This document shows, in pieces, positions 18,493 through 28,185 of a stretch of DNA of 64,000 nt. The DNA comes from Bryobacterales bacterium. GTDB taxonomy: Bacteria > Acidobacteriota > Terriglobia > Bryobacterales > Bryobacteraceae. The DNA lies in NCBI GenBank assembly GCA_020846745.1, contig JADLDI010000032.1:186001-250000 (forward strand), in the 5' to 3' direction. Position 1 is the first letter of the stretch; the number at the start of each line of letters is the position of its first letter. The position numbers and the translations under genes are program-made. Below the pieces are notes generated by a model. That model saw only the letters and a program-made list of their open reading frames with translations, was not told the origin of the DNA and made no database searches.

Positions 18493-19209
18493 TTACGCGG
18501 CGTTGTTGATGATAGGGGGAGCGTTGACGCCGCAGCAGCGCTTGAACTTCTGGCCGGAGCCGCAGGGACAGGGGGAGTTGCGGCCGACCTGAGAGTGCGG
18601 CGGGGATTTCGTTTCGCAAACTGTTGCACTGGTTGGGTTTGGTGCGGGATGGGGGGCGTTGGGCGCGGTTTGGGAGGCCGGGCCTCGTTGGGAGGCGACC
18701 TGGTTTAGCAGGATGTCGCGGACCTTGACGTCGAAGTTGGCGTGGCTGGCAATTCGTCTCGCATATTGTTCAATCTTGGGGAGATCCGCGACCGGAGCGA
18801 AGCTTTGGGGGGCGTCGCCGGACATGTAGGCCTGGCAGGCGCGGTCGGTCTGGAGGAGCCGGATTTGGCGGAAAGCGGAGTTGTATGACCCTTCCCAGCG
18901 CTGGTAGTAGCGGTGAATCTTCTGGAGATTGGCTTCGTTTTGTTGGTTAGGTTCGAGGGCGCGGAGGGCGGCTTCGCTTTCCTGACATTTCTCCATTTGC
19001 CAGTTCGCGGTGATGAGACGGCGGAAGGCGAGATTCTCGAGCGGACCGTCGGGTTGGATTTCGTCTCGCAATTCGGCTTCGAGCTGATCGAAAGAGGGCC
19101 GGTCTTGGGGCGGGACGATGATATTGGCGGTGGCGAGGCCGTGCCGGCGGTTGTTCTGGGAAGAGGTTTTCTTTCCTAGCTCGGTGCGGGGTCCGGTTTG
19201 GTTCGGCAT
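18493..19209 (-). CDS. SEC-C motif protein
   Basis: A 238-residue protein whose C-terminal 25 residues are a SEC-C zinc-binding motif (GRNSPCPCGSGQKFKRCCG), the same tail found in SecA. The rest is helical and charged with no catalytic motif; the N-terminal PRTELGKKTSSQNNRRHG is a segment often seen in such acidobacterial proteins. ATG 19209 is supported by AAGGAGA nine bases upstream. Two terminator-like hairpins lie in its leader (separate entries). Function unknown. Confidence 0.75.
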   Translation of the reverse strand: MPNQTGPRTELGKKTSSQNNRRHGLATANIIVPPQDRPSFDQLEAELRDEIQPDGPLENLAFRRLITANWQMEKCQESEAALRALEPNQQNEANLQKIHRYYQRWEGSYNSAFRQIRLLQTDRACQAYMSGDAPQSFAPVADLPKIEQYARRIASHANFDVKVRDILLNQVASQRGPASQTAPNAPHPAPNPTSATVCETKSPPHSQVGRNSPCPCGSGQKFKRCCGVNAPPIINNAA

Positions 19210-19278
19210 AAATTTGTGTTCTCCTTTGCGAACAGAGTTGGCTACCGGTGCGTGGGAGACCACCGGAAGGTAGGTGCA

Positions 19279-19312
19279 GGAAAGGAAAAGCCGGCCGCGG
19301 AGGTCGGCCGGC
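19279..19312 (-). terminator. Terminator-like hairpin in the SEC-C gene leader (proximal)
   Basis: On the minus strand, GCCGGCC and GGCCGGC form a 7-bp GC-only stem with a 9-base loop, followed by TTTTCCTTTCC. It lies 70-100 bases upstream of the SEC-C start codon and reads toward that gene. It could end transcripts from the RAYT upstream or act as an attenuator. Confidence 0.5.
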
Positions 19313-19326
19313 ACTGATCCAGAAAT

Positions 19327-19351
19327 GAAAAAGACCGCGCGGCGGCGGTCT
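19327..19351 (-). terminator. Terminator-like hairpin in the SEC-C gene leader (distal)
   Basis: On the minus strand, AGACCGC and GCGGTCT pair (7 bp, 6-base loop) and are followed by TTTTTCATTTC, a fair intrinsic terminator. It stands 15 bases upstream of the proximal hairpin in the same orientation. Confidence 0.55.
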
Positions 19352-19544
19352 ATTCGTGGCGGTTAGCAAGGGCAGCGTGGGTACACGTTTCCCTTCAAAA
19401 AGCAATAGTACCACAAGGGAGCAAAGAGTCAAGGAGTTTAAGCGCATTTAATCTGCTGAGCTGGCGGATGTGCGAAGACGTTTGTGCGTGGCGTGTAGTG
19501 CGGAATGGAGGCCTGTCCCCGATTTGCCCCCGATTTGCCCTCAA

Positions 19545-19577
19545 CCGGTGTATGGTATCTCGACGGGCGCTATGATT
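19545..19577 (+). pseudogene. 3' tail fragment of the imuB-like gene
   Basis: Reading forward, the frame gives VWYLDGRYD followed by TGA, the conserved carboxyl end of the full gene at 937-2199. Only single-base differences separate the two over this stretch. No further imuB sequence lies upstream; REP-like motifs occur instead. The fragment appears to have travelled with the RAYT unit. Confidence 0.75.
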
Positions 19578-19604
19578 GACCCAAATGGTCGGGACGGCTG
19601 AGCT

Positions 19605-20294
19605 TTATGCTGTGCGCCACATAACAGGGCGGCGGCCCGGAGGAGCGGGGCGCAGGCGGCGTTGCGATTCCTGTTCGAGTTGTGCGATCCAGTCCTCGGC
19701 GCCTAGTGGAAACCCGTTGCGCAGCGCCTTTTCGATGCGTTCCTGCTCTTCCCGCCGTGTTTCGCTGAGGAATTCGCGGTAGCGGCGAGGGTCGTTCGAG
19801 AATCGATGCCGCCAGTTCGCCATCATCAGCACGAGGAACGCGTCCGGTTCGCCGGTCAGGTGTGCGTGCGCTGACGAGAATTCGAAATCGGCGGGGTCCG
19901 CTACCATCCCGGCGGCCTTGGGGTTCAGGTCGATGTAGCGCATGGCGGCGAAGTAGTGGGCCGAGTCGAGCAGGCAGGAATGAAAGCGCGACTGGAACAA
20001 GTGACCGGAACGCCCGGTCAATTTATTGAACCGTTGTGCCCACCATGTGTGAACGCGCAGGAAAAGGCGGGCGATGGCGAGTTTGTTGTTGGTGGGGACG
20101 AGGAGAAAGTGGACGTGGTTGTCAAGCATGCAATAGCCGTGGACTTCGACGCCTTCCTGTTCGGCGACTAAGGCGAACCGTTCGAGGTACTTACGCTTGT
20201 CGAAGCCGTGGCGGAAGATCCTCGCCCGATCGGCCCCACGAGCAGTCGCATGCACCGGTTCCCCCACCTTCACATATCGCTTCTGCCGAGCCAT
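19605..20294 (-). CDS. REP-associated tyrosine transposase (RAYT), copy 2
   Basis: A 229-residue protein, nearly identical to copy 1, with the HUH motif (NHVHFLLVP) and tyrosine region (MRYIDLNP) intact. The short segment after the HUH motif differs (TNNKLAIARLF against TRSKEAVGRLF), and there are a few single substitutions such as NPKAAG for NPTAAG. ATG 20294 matches the chosen start of copy 1. Both frames are intact, so duplication looks recent or both are under selection. Confidence 0.9.
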   Translation of the reverse strand: MARQKRYVKVGEPVHATARGADRARIFRHGFDKRKYLERFALVAEQEGVEVHGYCMLDNHVHFLLVPTNNKLAIARLFLRVHTWWAQRFNKLTGRSGHLFQSRFHSCLLDSAHYFAAMRYIDLNPKAAGMVADPADFEFSSAHAHLTGEPDAFLVLMMANWRHRFSNDPRRYREFLSETRREEQERIEKALRNGFPLGAEDWIAQLEQESQRRLRPAPPGRRPVMWRTA

Positions 20295-20555
20295 ATGGTT
20301 AGAAGTGGCCCCGCCGCCCAAAAACTCTCCCCCCATCGGGGCCTGTCCCCGTTTTCAGGGCCCATTTTCAGGGCCTGTCCCCATTTGAAACACAGGGCCT
20401 GTCCCCATTTGAAACACGGTTGCGACACAGATGTCTTTCCAAATGGGTCTGTCCCCGATTTGCGAACACGGTTGTGATACGGGTGTCTTCCGAAATGGGG
20501 ACAGGCCCTGATGGCGGCCGGCCCTGATGGCGGCCGGATGGCGGCGGGGCTCTAC
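20295..20555. repeat. REP-like repeat cluster upstream of RAYT copy 2
   Basis: Mirror of the left-edge cluster: several ggcctgtcccc(g/a)-(a/t)tt motifs, two caaatgggg(a)cagg units, and longer units with gacacagatgtctttcc and gatacgggtgtcttcc. The last 50 bases contain ctgatggcggccgg in tandem. The cluster reaches to within about 25 bases of the stop of the SGNH hydrolase gene. No coding sequence. Confidence 0.75.
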
Positions 20556-21662
20556 TTACATCCCGCCCCGGAACATCCGCCGCGGATACGGCAGCACCGG
20601 ACGGATTGCCGGAGCAATTGCTTCCGCCATGCGCAGGAACCCCAGGTCTGTCGGGTGCGTCCCGTCCACTGTACCTTCCCCATCGGTGCCGAGCAGCATG
20701 CCGCCAGGGATGTAATAAAGGTTTTTGTCGCCTTCGTTCTTGAGCTTCAGGTAGATCTCAGTCAGGTGCGCGTTCTTGTCGGCGTAGGACCTGCGCGACG
20801 CCACCAGTTCGGAATTCGTGTATACGACGTTCTCCACCAGGAAGATCGGGGTCGTCGGATGGGCTTCGCGGACCGTCCGTACGAACGGCTCAACGCGCTC
20901 GGCTGTCTGTTGGGCCGACAGGTTAGGCAACGAGTCGAGTACATACGCGATCGGATCCAACTCGGCCAGCAGCTTCGCGACCTCCGGTTCGGACTGGCCA
21001 TTGCCAGAGAAGCCCAAATTGATGGTGGGCCATTCAAGCATTCGGCCGATGATGGTCGGGTACGCCATACCTGGCCGCGAAGCGCAACCGCCCTGTAAGA
21101 TCGATGTCCCGTAGAACACGATCGGCTTCCGGGTTTCCTGGACCGGTTTGATCTCCGCGCCCTCCGAGATGCCGAGCTCCACCGATTGCACGCCATTGTA
21201 GAGCGGCAGGTAGAGCGTGTACTCGCGCTCCCCGCCCGTCCAGTTGTTGACCAGCGCCTGCTCGTTCGATTGCTTCTCCGGGCGGCCGTTTGCCAGCCAT
21301 TTCACCTGCCCGTTGTGGCGAACATACAGGTCCAGCCCGCTCACCCCCGTCGCGGGCATGTGCGGCAACTCAAGGCGCGCCTTCCTGAGCGTCCACCGCG
21401 CGCGGATGTGTTGGGCCGCGGTGGTGAACCGTACGTACATCCCCGTGGAATCGCGCGAAAGCGACCACACGGGTGCGCGCACTACACCTTCCGCCTTGGC
21501 GGGCAACCGGTCGAACGGCTCCTTGGTATCCTTCCAGCCCTGCCCCTGCAGCCCGAGCGTCTTGATATCCACCCACCGCACGGGCGGGACCGGGGAGGCC
21601 TGCGGCGGCTGCGCCAACACAGGTACAGCCAGGCAAATAAGAACGGCAGTCAGTCTCGTCAT
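20556..21662 (-). CDS. Secreted SGNH/GDSL-family hydrolase
   Basis: A 368-residue exported esterase-type hydrolase. The signal peptide is MTRLTAVLICLAVPVLA. The N-terminal 170 residues form a beta-sandwich-like region; the SGNH part begins with the nucleophile serine in FYGTSILQGG, has block III in GFSGNGQ and ends with the D/H pair in DGTHPTDLG. Such proteins often deacetylate polysaccharides. ATG 21662 is used; a frame starting at 21689 would add nine residues ahead of the signal peptide. It follows the oxidoreductase gene by ten bases, so the two form an operon. Confidence 0.87.
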   Translation of the reverse strand: MTRLTAVLICLAVPVLAQPPQASPVPPVRWVDIKTLGLQGQGWKDTKEPFDRLPAKAEGVVRAPVWSLSRDSTGMYVRFTTAAQHIRARWTLRKARLELPHMPATGVSGLDLYVRHNGQVKWLANGRPEKQSNEQALVNNWTGGEREYTLYLPLYNGVQSVELGISEGAEIKPVQETRKPIVFYGTSILQGGCASRPGMAYPTIIGRMLEWPTINLGFSGNGQSEPEVAKLLAELDPIAYVLDSLPNLSAQQTAERVEPFVRTVREAHPTTPIFLVENVVYTNSELVASRRSYADKNAHLTEIYLKLKNEGDKNLYYIPGGMLLGTDGEGTVDGTHPTDLGFLRMAEAIAPAIRPVLPYPRRMFRGGM

Positions 21663-21672
21663 CGTCGTCACT

Positions 21673-22884
21673 TTATCCTTCCTTGACAATCCGCCGCGCG
21701 GGATCGTGGACCATGCGCCGCCCGCGGATCAGCGCCTCATCCGACAGAATCACGGCCACTGAATGGCTGTACCCCGCCTCGATCGGTGCGTTCGGCTGCT
21801 GCCGCGTGCGCAGGCACTTCAGCCAGTTCAGAAAATGGTTGTCGCTCTGCACCTCGGGCGGTGTCGTCCCCGCCGGCAGCGGATCTTCGGCGCCTTGCGG
21901 CAAAACCGGGAACGGCTTCCCGCTCCAGCCGCTCGCGTCGAGCGTCCCTTTCGTTCCGAAGAACTTCAGGTAATTTCCATGGCCCGTGCCAAACGCGGTC
22001 GAATACCGCACCAGGAAATCGTCGTACTCGAGTATGGTCTCCACTGAATCGGGCGCATTCCGCGCGTCTTTGAACCGGTACGTCCCGCCGAGCGTCACGC
22101 AGCGCTTGGGCGTGTTGTTCCCCGTGATGTGATGCACGAGGTCGATGAAGTGGACCATCAGGTTGGCATGGGGTCCGCGCGAGAAGTCGCGGTAGCCGTA
22201 CCACGCCGCGTGCTGGTCCGGGTCCCAGTTGCGCATCTTGCGGTTGAAGACAAATGCCTTCCAGTCGGTATCGGCTTCCGCGATCTTCCGCTCGCCGTAC
22301 CCGTGCCAATAGGGCTTCAACCCGTTGCGTTCCTGCTCGATCTTGAAGACCTTGCCCAACCCGCCCGACATGACGAACGCCTTGGCGCCCATCGAACTGG
22401 GCAAACTGCGGATTTGCGTGCCCATCTGCACGACGCGGTCCGTCTTCTTTACCGCATCCACCGCCATCAGCAGGTCTTTCATATCCATCGCCAGCGGTTT
22501 CTCGCAATAGGCATCTTTGCCCGCCCGCATCGCATCGGCCAGCATGGTGGCGTGCTGATGATCGGGCGTCGCAATCAGCACGGCGTCGATCTCTTTCATC
22601 GCCAGCAGCTCGCGATACGCGGCCATCCCCTTGGGCGCCGAGCCCTGCTCCTTCTGCGCATAGGCCGCCGCTTCTTCCCGATGCTGCCGCCAGATATCGC
22701 ACACCGCGCGGTACTCGATATTGGTTTCCTCGCGGAACTTGAGCGTCTCTTTCATGTGGGCGTGGATGCCGCGATTGCCGCAGCCGATCAAGCCCAACCC
22801 GATGCGGTCGTTTGCGCCCCAAACCCTTTTGGCCGACACGGCCGTCAGCGCGGACCCTACGAAGAACTCCCGTCGTTTTATCAT
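21673..22884 (-). CDS. Exported Gfo/Idh/MocA-family oxidoreductase
   Basis: A 403-residue protein with a Tat-like leader (IKRREFFVGSALTAVSAKRVWG), an NAD(P)-binding Rossmann motif (GLIGCGNRGIHAH), and the EKPLAMD motif with the catalytic-type lysine. The C-terminal half (NLMVHFIDLVHHITG) is the substrate and oligomerisation domain. Family members oxidise or rearrange sugars. Export with cofactor bound via Tat would place it in the periplasm. It heads an operon with the SGNH hydrolase, suggesting joint work on an extracellular glycan. Confidence 0.9.
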   Translation of the reverse strand: MIKRREFFVGSALTAVSAKRVWGANDRIGLGLIGCGNRGIHAHMKETLKFREETNIEYRAVCDIWRQHREEAAAYAQKEQGSAPKGMAAYRELLAMKEIDAVLIATPDHQHATMLADAMRAGKDAYCEKPLAMDMKDLLMAVDAVKKTDRVVQMGTQIRSLPSSMGAKAFVMSGGLGKVFKIEQERNGLKPYWHGYGERKIAEADTDWKAFVFNRKMRNWDPDQHAAWYGYRDFSRGPHANLMVHFIDLVHHITGNNTPKRCVTLGGTYRFKDARNAPDSVETILEYDDFLVRYSTAFGTGHGNYLKFFGTKGTLDASGWSGKPFPVLPQGAEDPLPAGTTPPEVQSDNHFLNWLKCLRTRQQPNAPIEAGYSHSVAVILSDEALIRGRRMVHDPARRIVKEG

Positions 22885-22913
22885 GTCGTTACCTCGCCTA
22901 ACCGAAATAGCTT

Positions 22914-23267
22914 ATGAAATATCTGGCCTGGCTGGACAAGACGCTCCTGGCGAAACTCGCCGAACAACCAATCGGGCGTCCCGTATTCTTAAGAGCCACT
23001 TTGCAGCTTACCGCCGATCATGGCCGTTTGCGACAGGTCGCGGAGGAAATCATCCGTTTAGCCTCTGGTTGGATGAACTCCACCACGGCCGCCACACACT
23101 GGCAAGGCGGACCCGCCGACGGTCACCTGGCCGCCCTGGTAAGCTTCGCGCAAGGGCAGTCCGCGTTGATTTCGAGCGAACTCACCCATGGCGACGAACC
23201 CACGGTCGACCTGCTGCTAATGGGTCAGCACGGGGCCATCCGCTTCACCGATATCGTCCTGGAGTAA
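22914..23267 (+). CDS. Small protein upstream of an oxidoreductase, unknown
   Basis: A 117-residue soluble protein, helical in its first half (DKTLLAKLAEQPIG), ending TVDLLLMGQHGAIRFTDIVLE. That end resembles the strand-turn-strand near the C-terminus of Gfo/Idh/MocA proteins, where a GxxG-type loop reports sugar binding, but the NAD-binding part is absent. It sits 12 bases before the next oxidoreductase in the same direction and is divergent from the exported one, with 29 bases between starts. It may be an accessory subunit of the downstream enzyme; this is inference. Confidence 0.55.
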   Translation: MKYLAWLDKTLLAKLAEQPIGRPVFLRATLQLTADHGRLRQVAEEIIRLASGWMNSTTAATHWQGGPADGHLAALVSFAQGQSALISSELTHGDEPTVDLLLMGQHGAIRFTDIVLE

Positions 23268-23279
23268 CCCTCAACCGCC

Positions 23280-24404
23280 ATGCCGCAACCATTTGGAGCA
23301 CTAGTCGTCACCGGTGGCATGTCCCACCAGGAAAACTACGCCGCCGGGTTCAAGGCCGACCCGCGCTGCCGCATCGTCGCCGTGACCGACGAACGTGATG
23401 TCGACGAGCGCCGCGCCGCGCTGAACCGCAAACTCGCCGCTCAACTGGACGCGCCTTACATCGCCGACCTGAACGAAGCTTTACGCCGGCCCGGTGTCGA
23501 CTTCGCCTCCATCTGCACCGAGCACCACCGCCAGGGTCGCGTCACCATCGCCTGTGCGAACGCCGGCAAGCACCTTTATATGGATAAGCCGATGGCCGGA
23601 TCGCTCGAAGAAGCCCGCCAGATCGCCAGGATCGCGCGCGACCGCAAGCTGATCACCCAAATGTTCACGCAGATCCACTTCCCCTACGCCATCCGCGCCG
23701 CCAAGGCCGTCCGCTCCGGCAAACTTGGCGAACTGAAAGCCATCCACTCCGACCTCTTCTTCGCCAAGGGCCACACCGCCGACATTCCCTTAGCCCCCCG
23801 CAAAGAAACGCCCACGCCCGCCCGCGACCACTTCCTGGCGCCGGACAGTAAGCGCGAAATGTTCAACATCGCCGTCTACTCCCTGGCGTTGATCCGCCAC
23901 CTCACCAATCGCCGCCAGGTGCAATCGGTCCAGGCCGTCACCGGCAACTACTTCCTCCGCCACAACAAACAGCGCGACATGGAGGACTTCGGCGCCATGC
24001 TGCTTACGCTCGAAGGCGGCATCACCGCCACCATCGCCAGCGGCCGCACCGGCTGGCAAAGCCACCCCGGCGGCGGCCACAACCGCACCCGCCTTATCGG
24101 CGCCCGGGGCGGCATCACCATCGACGGTTGGGCCACACGCGGCGAAGTCATGTCCGACAAGAGCAAGTGGTGGCGCGTCCCGGCCGAAAATCCCGCCGAC
24201 CCAATGGCCTTCTGGGCCTCGTCGGACCAGCGCAAGTCCGGCGGCGCCGAGTGGTTTCTGCCCACCGTGCCGGTCCCGTCGGACTTCGCCGTGTTCCTCG
24301 ACTGCCTCGAAGGCAAACGCCAGTCCGCTTGCACGGCCGACGACGGCGTAGCGATCCTCGAAACGCTCTTCGCCGCGTACCGCTCCGCAGCCGGCTCGCG
24401 CTAA
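23280..24404 (+). CDS. Cytoplasmic Gfo/Idh/MocA-family oxidoreductase
   Basis: A 374-residue oxidoreductase without a signal peptide. The N-terminal Rossmann half ends with YMDKPMAGSLEEA, where the DKP motif replaces the common EKP. The C-terminal half contains a histidine-rich GGGHNRTRLIGARGG loop. It probably acts on a sugar or inositol-type substrate entering the cell, in keeping with the neighbouring exported oxidoreductase and SGNH hydrolase, but the substrate is not identifiable. It is preceded by the 117-residue protein. Confidence 0.88.
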   Translation: MPQPFGALVVTGGMSHQENYAAGFKADPRCRIVAVTDERDVDERRAALNRKLAAQLDAPYIADLNEALRRPGVDFASICTEHHRQGRVTIACANAGKHLYMDKPMAGSLEEARQIARIARDRKLITQMFTQIHFPYAIRAAKAVRSGKLGELKAIHSDLFFAKGHTADIPLAPRKETPTPARDHFLAPDSKREMFNIAVYSLALIRHLTNRRQVQSVQAVTGNYFLRHNKQRDMEDFGAMLLTLEGGITATIASGRTGWQSHPGGGHNRTRLIGARGGITIDGWATRGEVMSDKSKWWRVPAENPADPMAFWASSDQRKSGGAEWFLPTVPVPSDFAVFLDCLEGKRQSACTADDGVAILETLFAAYRSAAGSR

Positions 24405-24426
24405 GTGGGCGCGGGCTTCGCCGATA

Positions 24427-24471
24427 ATGTCCCTTCGGGACATGGGAGTCAGAAGTCAAGTCAGGAGACAG
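24427..24471. repeat. Hairpin and GTCAG-type short repeats between convergent genes
   Basis: ATGTCCC and GGGACAT pair across a 3-base loop (24427-24443), followed by short repeats of the type gtcagaagtc / gtcaggagac (24448-24471). It lies between two convergent genes, so it may serve as a transcription boundary, although there is no T-tract on either side. Confidence 0.4.
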
Positions 24472-24492
24472 AATGGCCGGCGGGAATCGTTT

Positions 24493-24810
24493 TTAGGCGT
24501 GTCGGCTGGTGATACGGGTGAAATCCTCTTTGCGCTGCTGCGCTAAGACCATTTCGCTGGCCCAGCGCGACCGTGCCTTGCCGTTCCGTTTCAGGCGATT
24601 CTGCTTACACCAACGGCTGAACTCTTCCAGGTTGAACGGAACCTCGACCAGCGTAAAACCCATTTCTGACAGCGTTTGCCACGTCTCATGAGCAGCCTTC
24701 AGCCAGTTCTCGTAGGTGTTGTGCATCTCCTTACGGTCCACCATTGCCGCCAGGTCGGTTTCGAAGGTGTCCTTCTGGTGCCAGATGATCCCAATTATCC
24801 GAACACCCAT
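24493..24810 (-). CDS. Hypothetical protein
   Basis: A 105-residue protein with no recognised domain. The N-terminus is hydrophobic and beta-like (VRIIGIIWHQK), the middle is helical with aromatic residues, and the C-terminus is basic (LKRNGKARSRWASEMVLAQQRK). The start is well supported: GAGGAGG stands nine bases before ATG 24810. It is in the same direction as lepA and the GNAT gene, 43 bases downstream of the latter. Confidence 0.6.
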   Translation of the reverse strand: MGVRIIGIIWHQKDTFETDLAAMVDRKEMHNTYENWLKAAHETWQTLSEMGFTLVEVPFNLEEFSRWCKQNRLKRNGKARSRWASEMVLAQQRKEDFTRITSRHA

Positions 24811-25421
24811 GTTTACAGGTCCTCCTCACAAATCATTTTGCAAAACGGACTGCTCAGGCGCCAACCCGCTTGCGCATGACCCGCCGCGATTCGGACTTAC
24901 CCGGCACAGCCTCATAGCCCGCCTTCTCAAAAGGCGACGGCAACCCAGTCCACGCGAACGCATCCGGAATGCTCGTCTTTTGCGGAACCAAGGGATACGC
25001 CTCCATAATGGTTCCGCCCTGCGACCGGACATACTCCTCCGCCGCCCCGATCAGGAACCGGCTCAACCCTTGGCCTCGTTGGTGATTGGCAACGAAGAAG
25101 CAGGTGATCGACCACACGGGTTGATCGTCTACGGGGTTCAGCGTGCGAGTCGTCTGCAGATAATAAACGTCCGAACGGGGAGCGACAGCGCACCAGCCGA
25201 CCGGGCGTCCCAATTCGTCATACGCCAACACGCCAACCGGGCGACCCCCGGTGACAAGACCCTGCATCGCTTGACGATTCCCGTCGCCCTTCTGCTGGTC
25301 ATACTGTTTGCGGGGCAGCCGCCACGTCATGCACCAGCAACCGCCGCACGCGCCTTTGGGTCCGAACAGCGTTTCGAAATCGGCCCAAGTCTCGGGCGTA
25401 AGCGATTTCCAGGTGAACCCG

Positions 25422-27239
<1,818 letters not shown>

Positions 27240-27276
27240 GAGCTAGAATGAGGGTTACCTTCGATTATCCCATTCC

Positions 27277-27753
27277 ATGAGCCCGAAAGTATATGAAGGC
27301 CAATTGCAGGCGAACGGCCTGAAATTCGCCATCCTGGTCAGCCGCTTCAACAGCTTCGTGACCGAGCGGCTGCTCGACGGCGCGCTCGACGCCCTGCGCC
27401 GTCACGGAGCAACGGACGACAATATCGAGATCTATCGCATACCGGGCTCGTGGGAGATGCCGGTGGCCGCGGCCGCGATCCTGAAGCAGAAGCGCCATAA
27501 CGCCCTGATCTGCCTGGGCTGCGTGATCCGCGGCGAAACGCCCCACTTCGACTATGTCGCCGGTGAGGCGGCGAAAGGGCTTGGCCAGCTTTCGATGCAC
27601 CAGGGTATCCCGGTCTCGTTCGGCGTGTTGACCACCAATACGCTCGAACAGGCCATCGACCGTGCGGGCGCCAAGAGCGGCAACAAGGGCGCCGATGCCG
27701 CTATGGCAGCCATCGAAACGGCGAATCTTCTGGCTCAGATCCAGAATCCTTAG
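27277..27753 (+). CDS. ribH: 6,7-dimethyl-8-ribityllumazine synthase
   Basis: A 158-residue enzyme of riboflavin synthesis that condenses 5-amino-6-ribitylaminouracil with 3,4-dihydroxy-2-butanone 4-phosphate. Family motifs are [42 protein letters not shown] and [12 protein letters not shown]. Size and order are standard for the icosahedral-forming enzyme. It heads the ribH-nusB-ROK-deoC run; nusB begins five bases after its stop, a common ribH-nusB pairing. Confidence 0.97.
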   Translation: MSPKVYEGQLQANGLKFAILVSRFNSFVTERLLDGALDALRRHGATDDNIEIYRIPGSWEMPVAAAAILKQKRHNALICLGCVIRGETPHFDYVAGEAAKGLGQLSMHQGIPVSFGVLTTNTLEQAIDRAGAKSGNKGADAAMAAIETANLLAQIQNP

Positions 27754-27758
27754 CTTCA

Positions 27759-28178
27759 ATGCCCTCCCGGTTTAAGTCGCGCCAGCAGGCCCTTCAAACT
27801 CTCTTCCTGTGGGACGTGCGGCGGCAGCCAATCGACGACATTCTGCGTGACTTCTACGGTTCGCTCGCCCTCGAAGAAGGCGAGCCCGAGCCGATGAAGG
27901 ACCATTTCGGCGAGGAGCTGGCTCGCGGCGCGATCCGCCAGATCGGAACGCTCGACGACTTGATCGCCCACCATTCCCAGCACTGGCGCATCGAGCGCAT
28001 GCCCGTTGTGGACCGCAACATCCTCCGCGTCGCGATCTACGAGATGAAGAACCTGCCAACCCCCTCTGCCGTGGTGATCGACCAAGCTCTCGAATTGGCC
28101 CGAAGGTTCGCGGGCGAGGAGTCGATTCCGTTCCTGAACGGCGTGCTCGACGCCGTAAGCCGCTCGCTTCGAGGTTGA
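27759..28178 (+). CDS. nusB: Transcription antitermination factor NusB
   Basis: A 139-residue all-helical RNA-binding protein that with NusE (S10) binds boxA in rRNA leaders and supports antitermination. Typical features are SRQQALQTLFLWD at the N-terminus, ERMPVVDRNILRVAIYEM and the C-terminal PFLNGVLDAVSRSL. It follows ribH by five bases. Confidence 0.95.
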   Translation: MPSRFKSRQQALQTLFLWDVRRQPIDDILRDFYGSLALEEGEPEPMKDHFGEELARGAIRQIGTLDDLIAHHSQHWRIERMPVVDRNILRVAIYEMKNLPTPSAVVIDQALELARRFAGEESIPFLNGVLDAVSRSLRG

Positions 28179-28185
28179 CCCGGCC

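Larger units (their letters stand above)
19510..20530 (-). mobile_element. RAYT/REP unit, copy 2 (inverted relative to copy 1)
   Basis: About 1 kb is shared in inverted orientation with the region 1-971. It contains the REP-like motif cluster, the whole RAYT gene, the bases after its stop (agctcagccgtcccgacc), and the last nine codons and stop of the imuB-like gene. The inner edge (19510-19545) carries two further cgatttgccc motifs plus ggcctgtcccc. The outer edge passes into ctgatggcggccgg repeats just before the SGNH gene. Similarity to copy 1 stops at about position 971 of copy 1. Confidence 0.75.
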
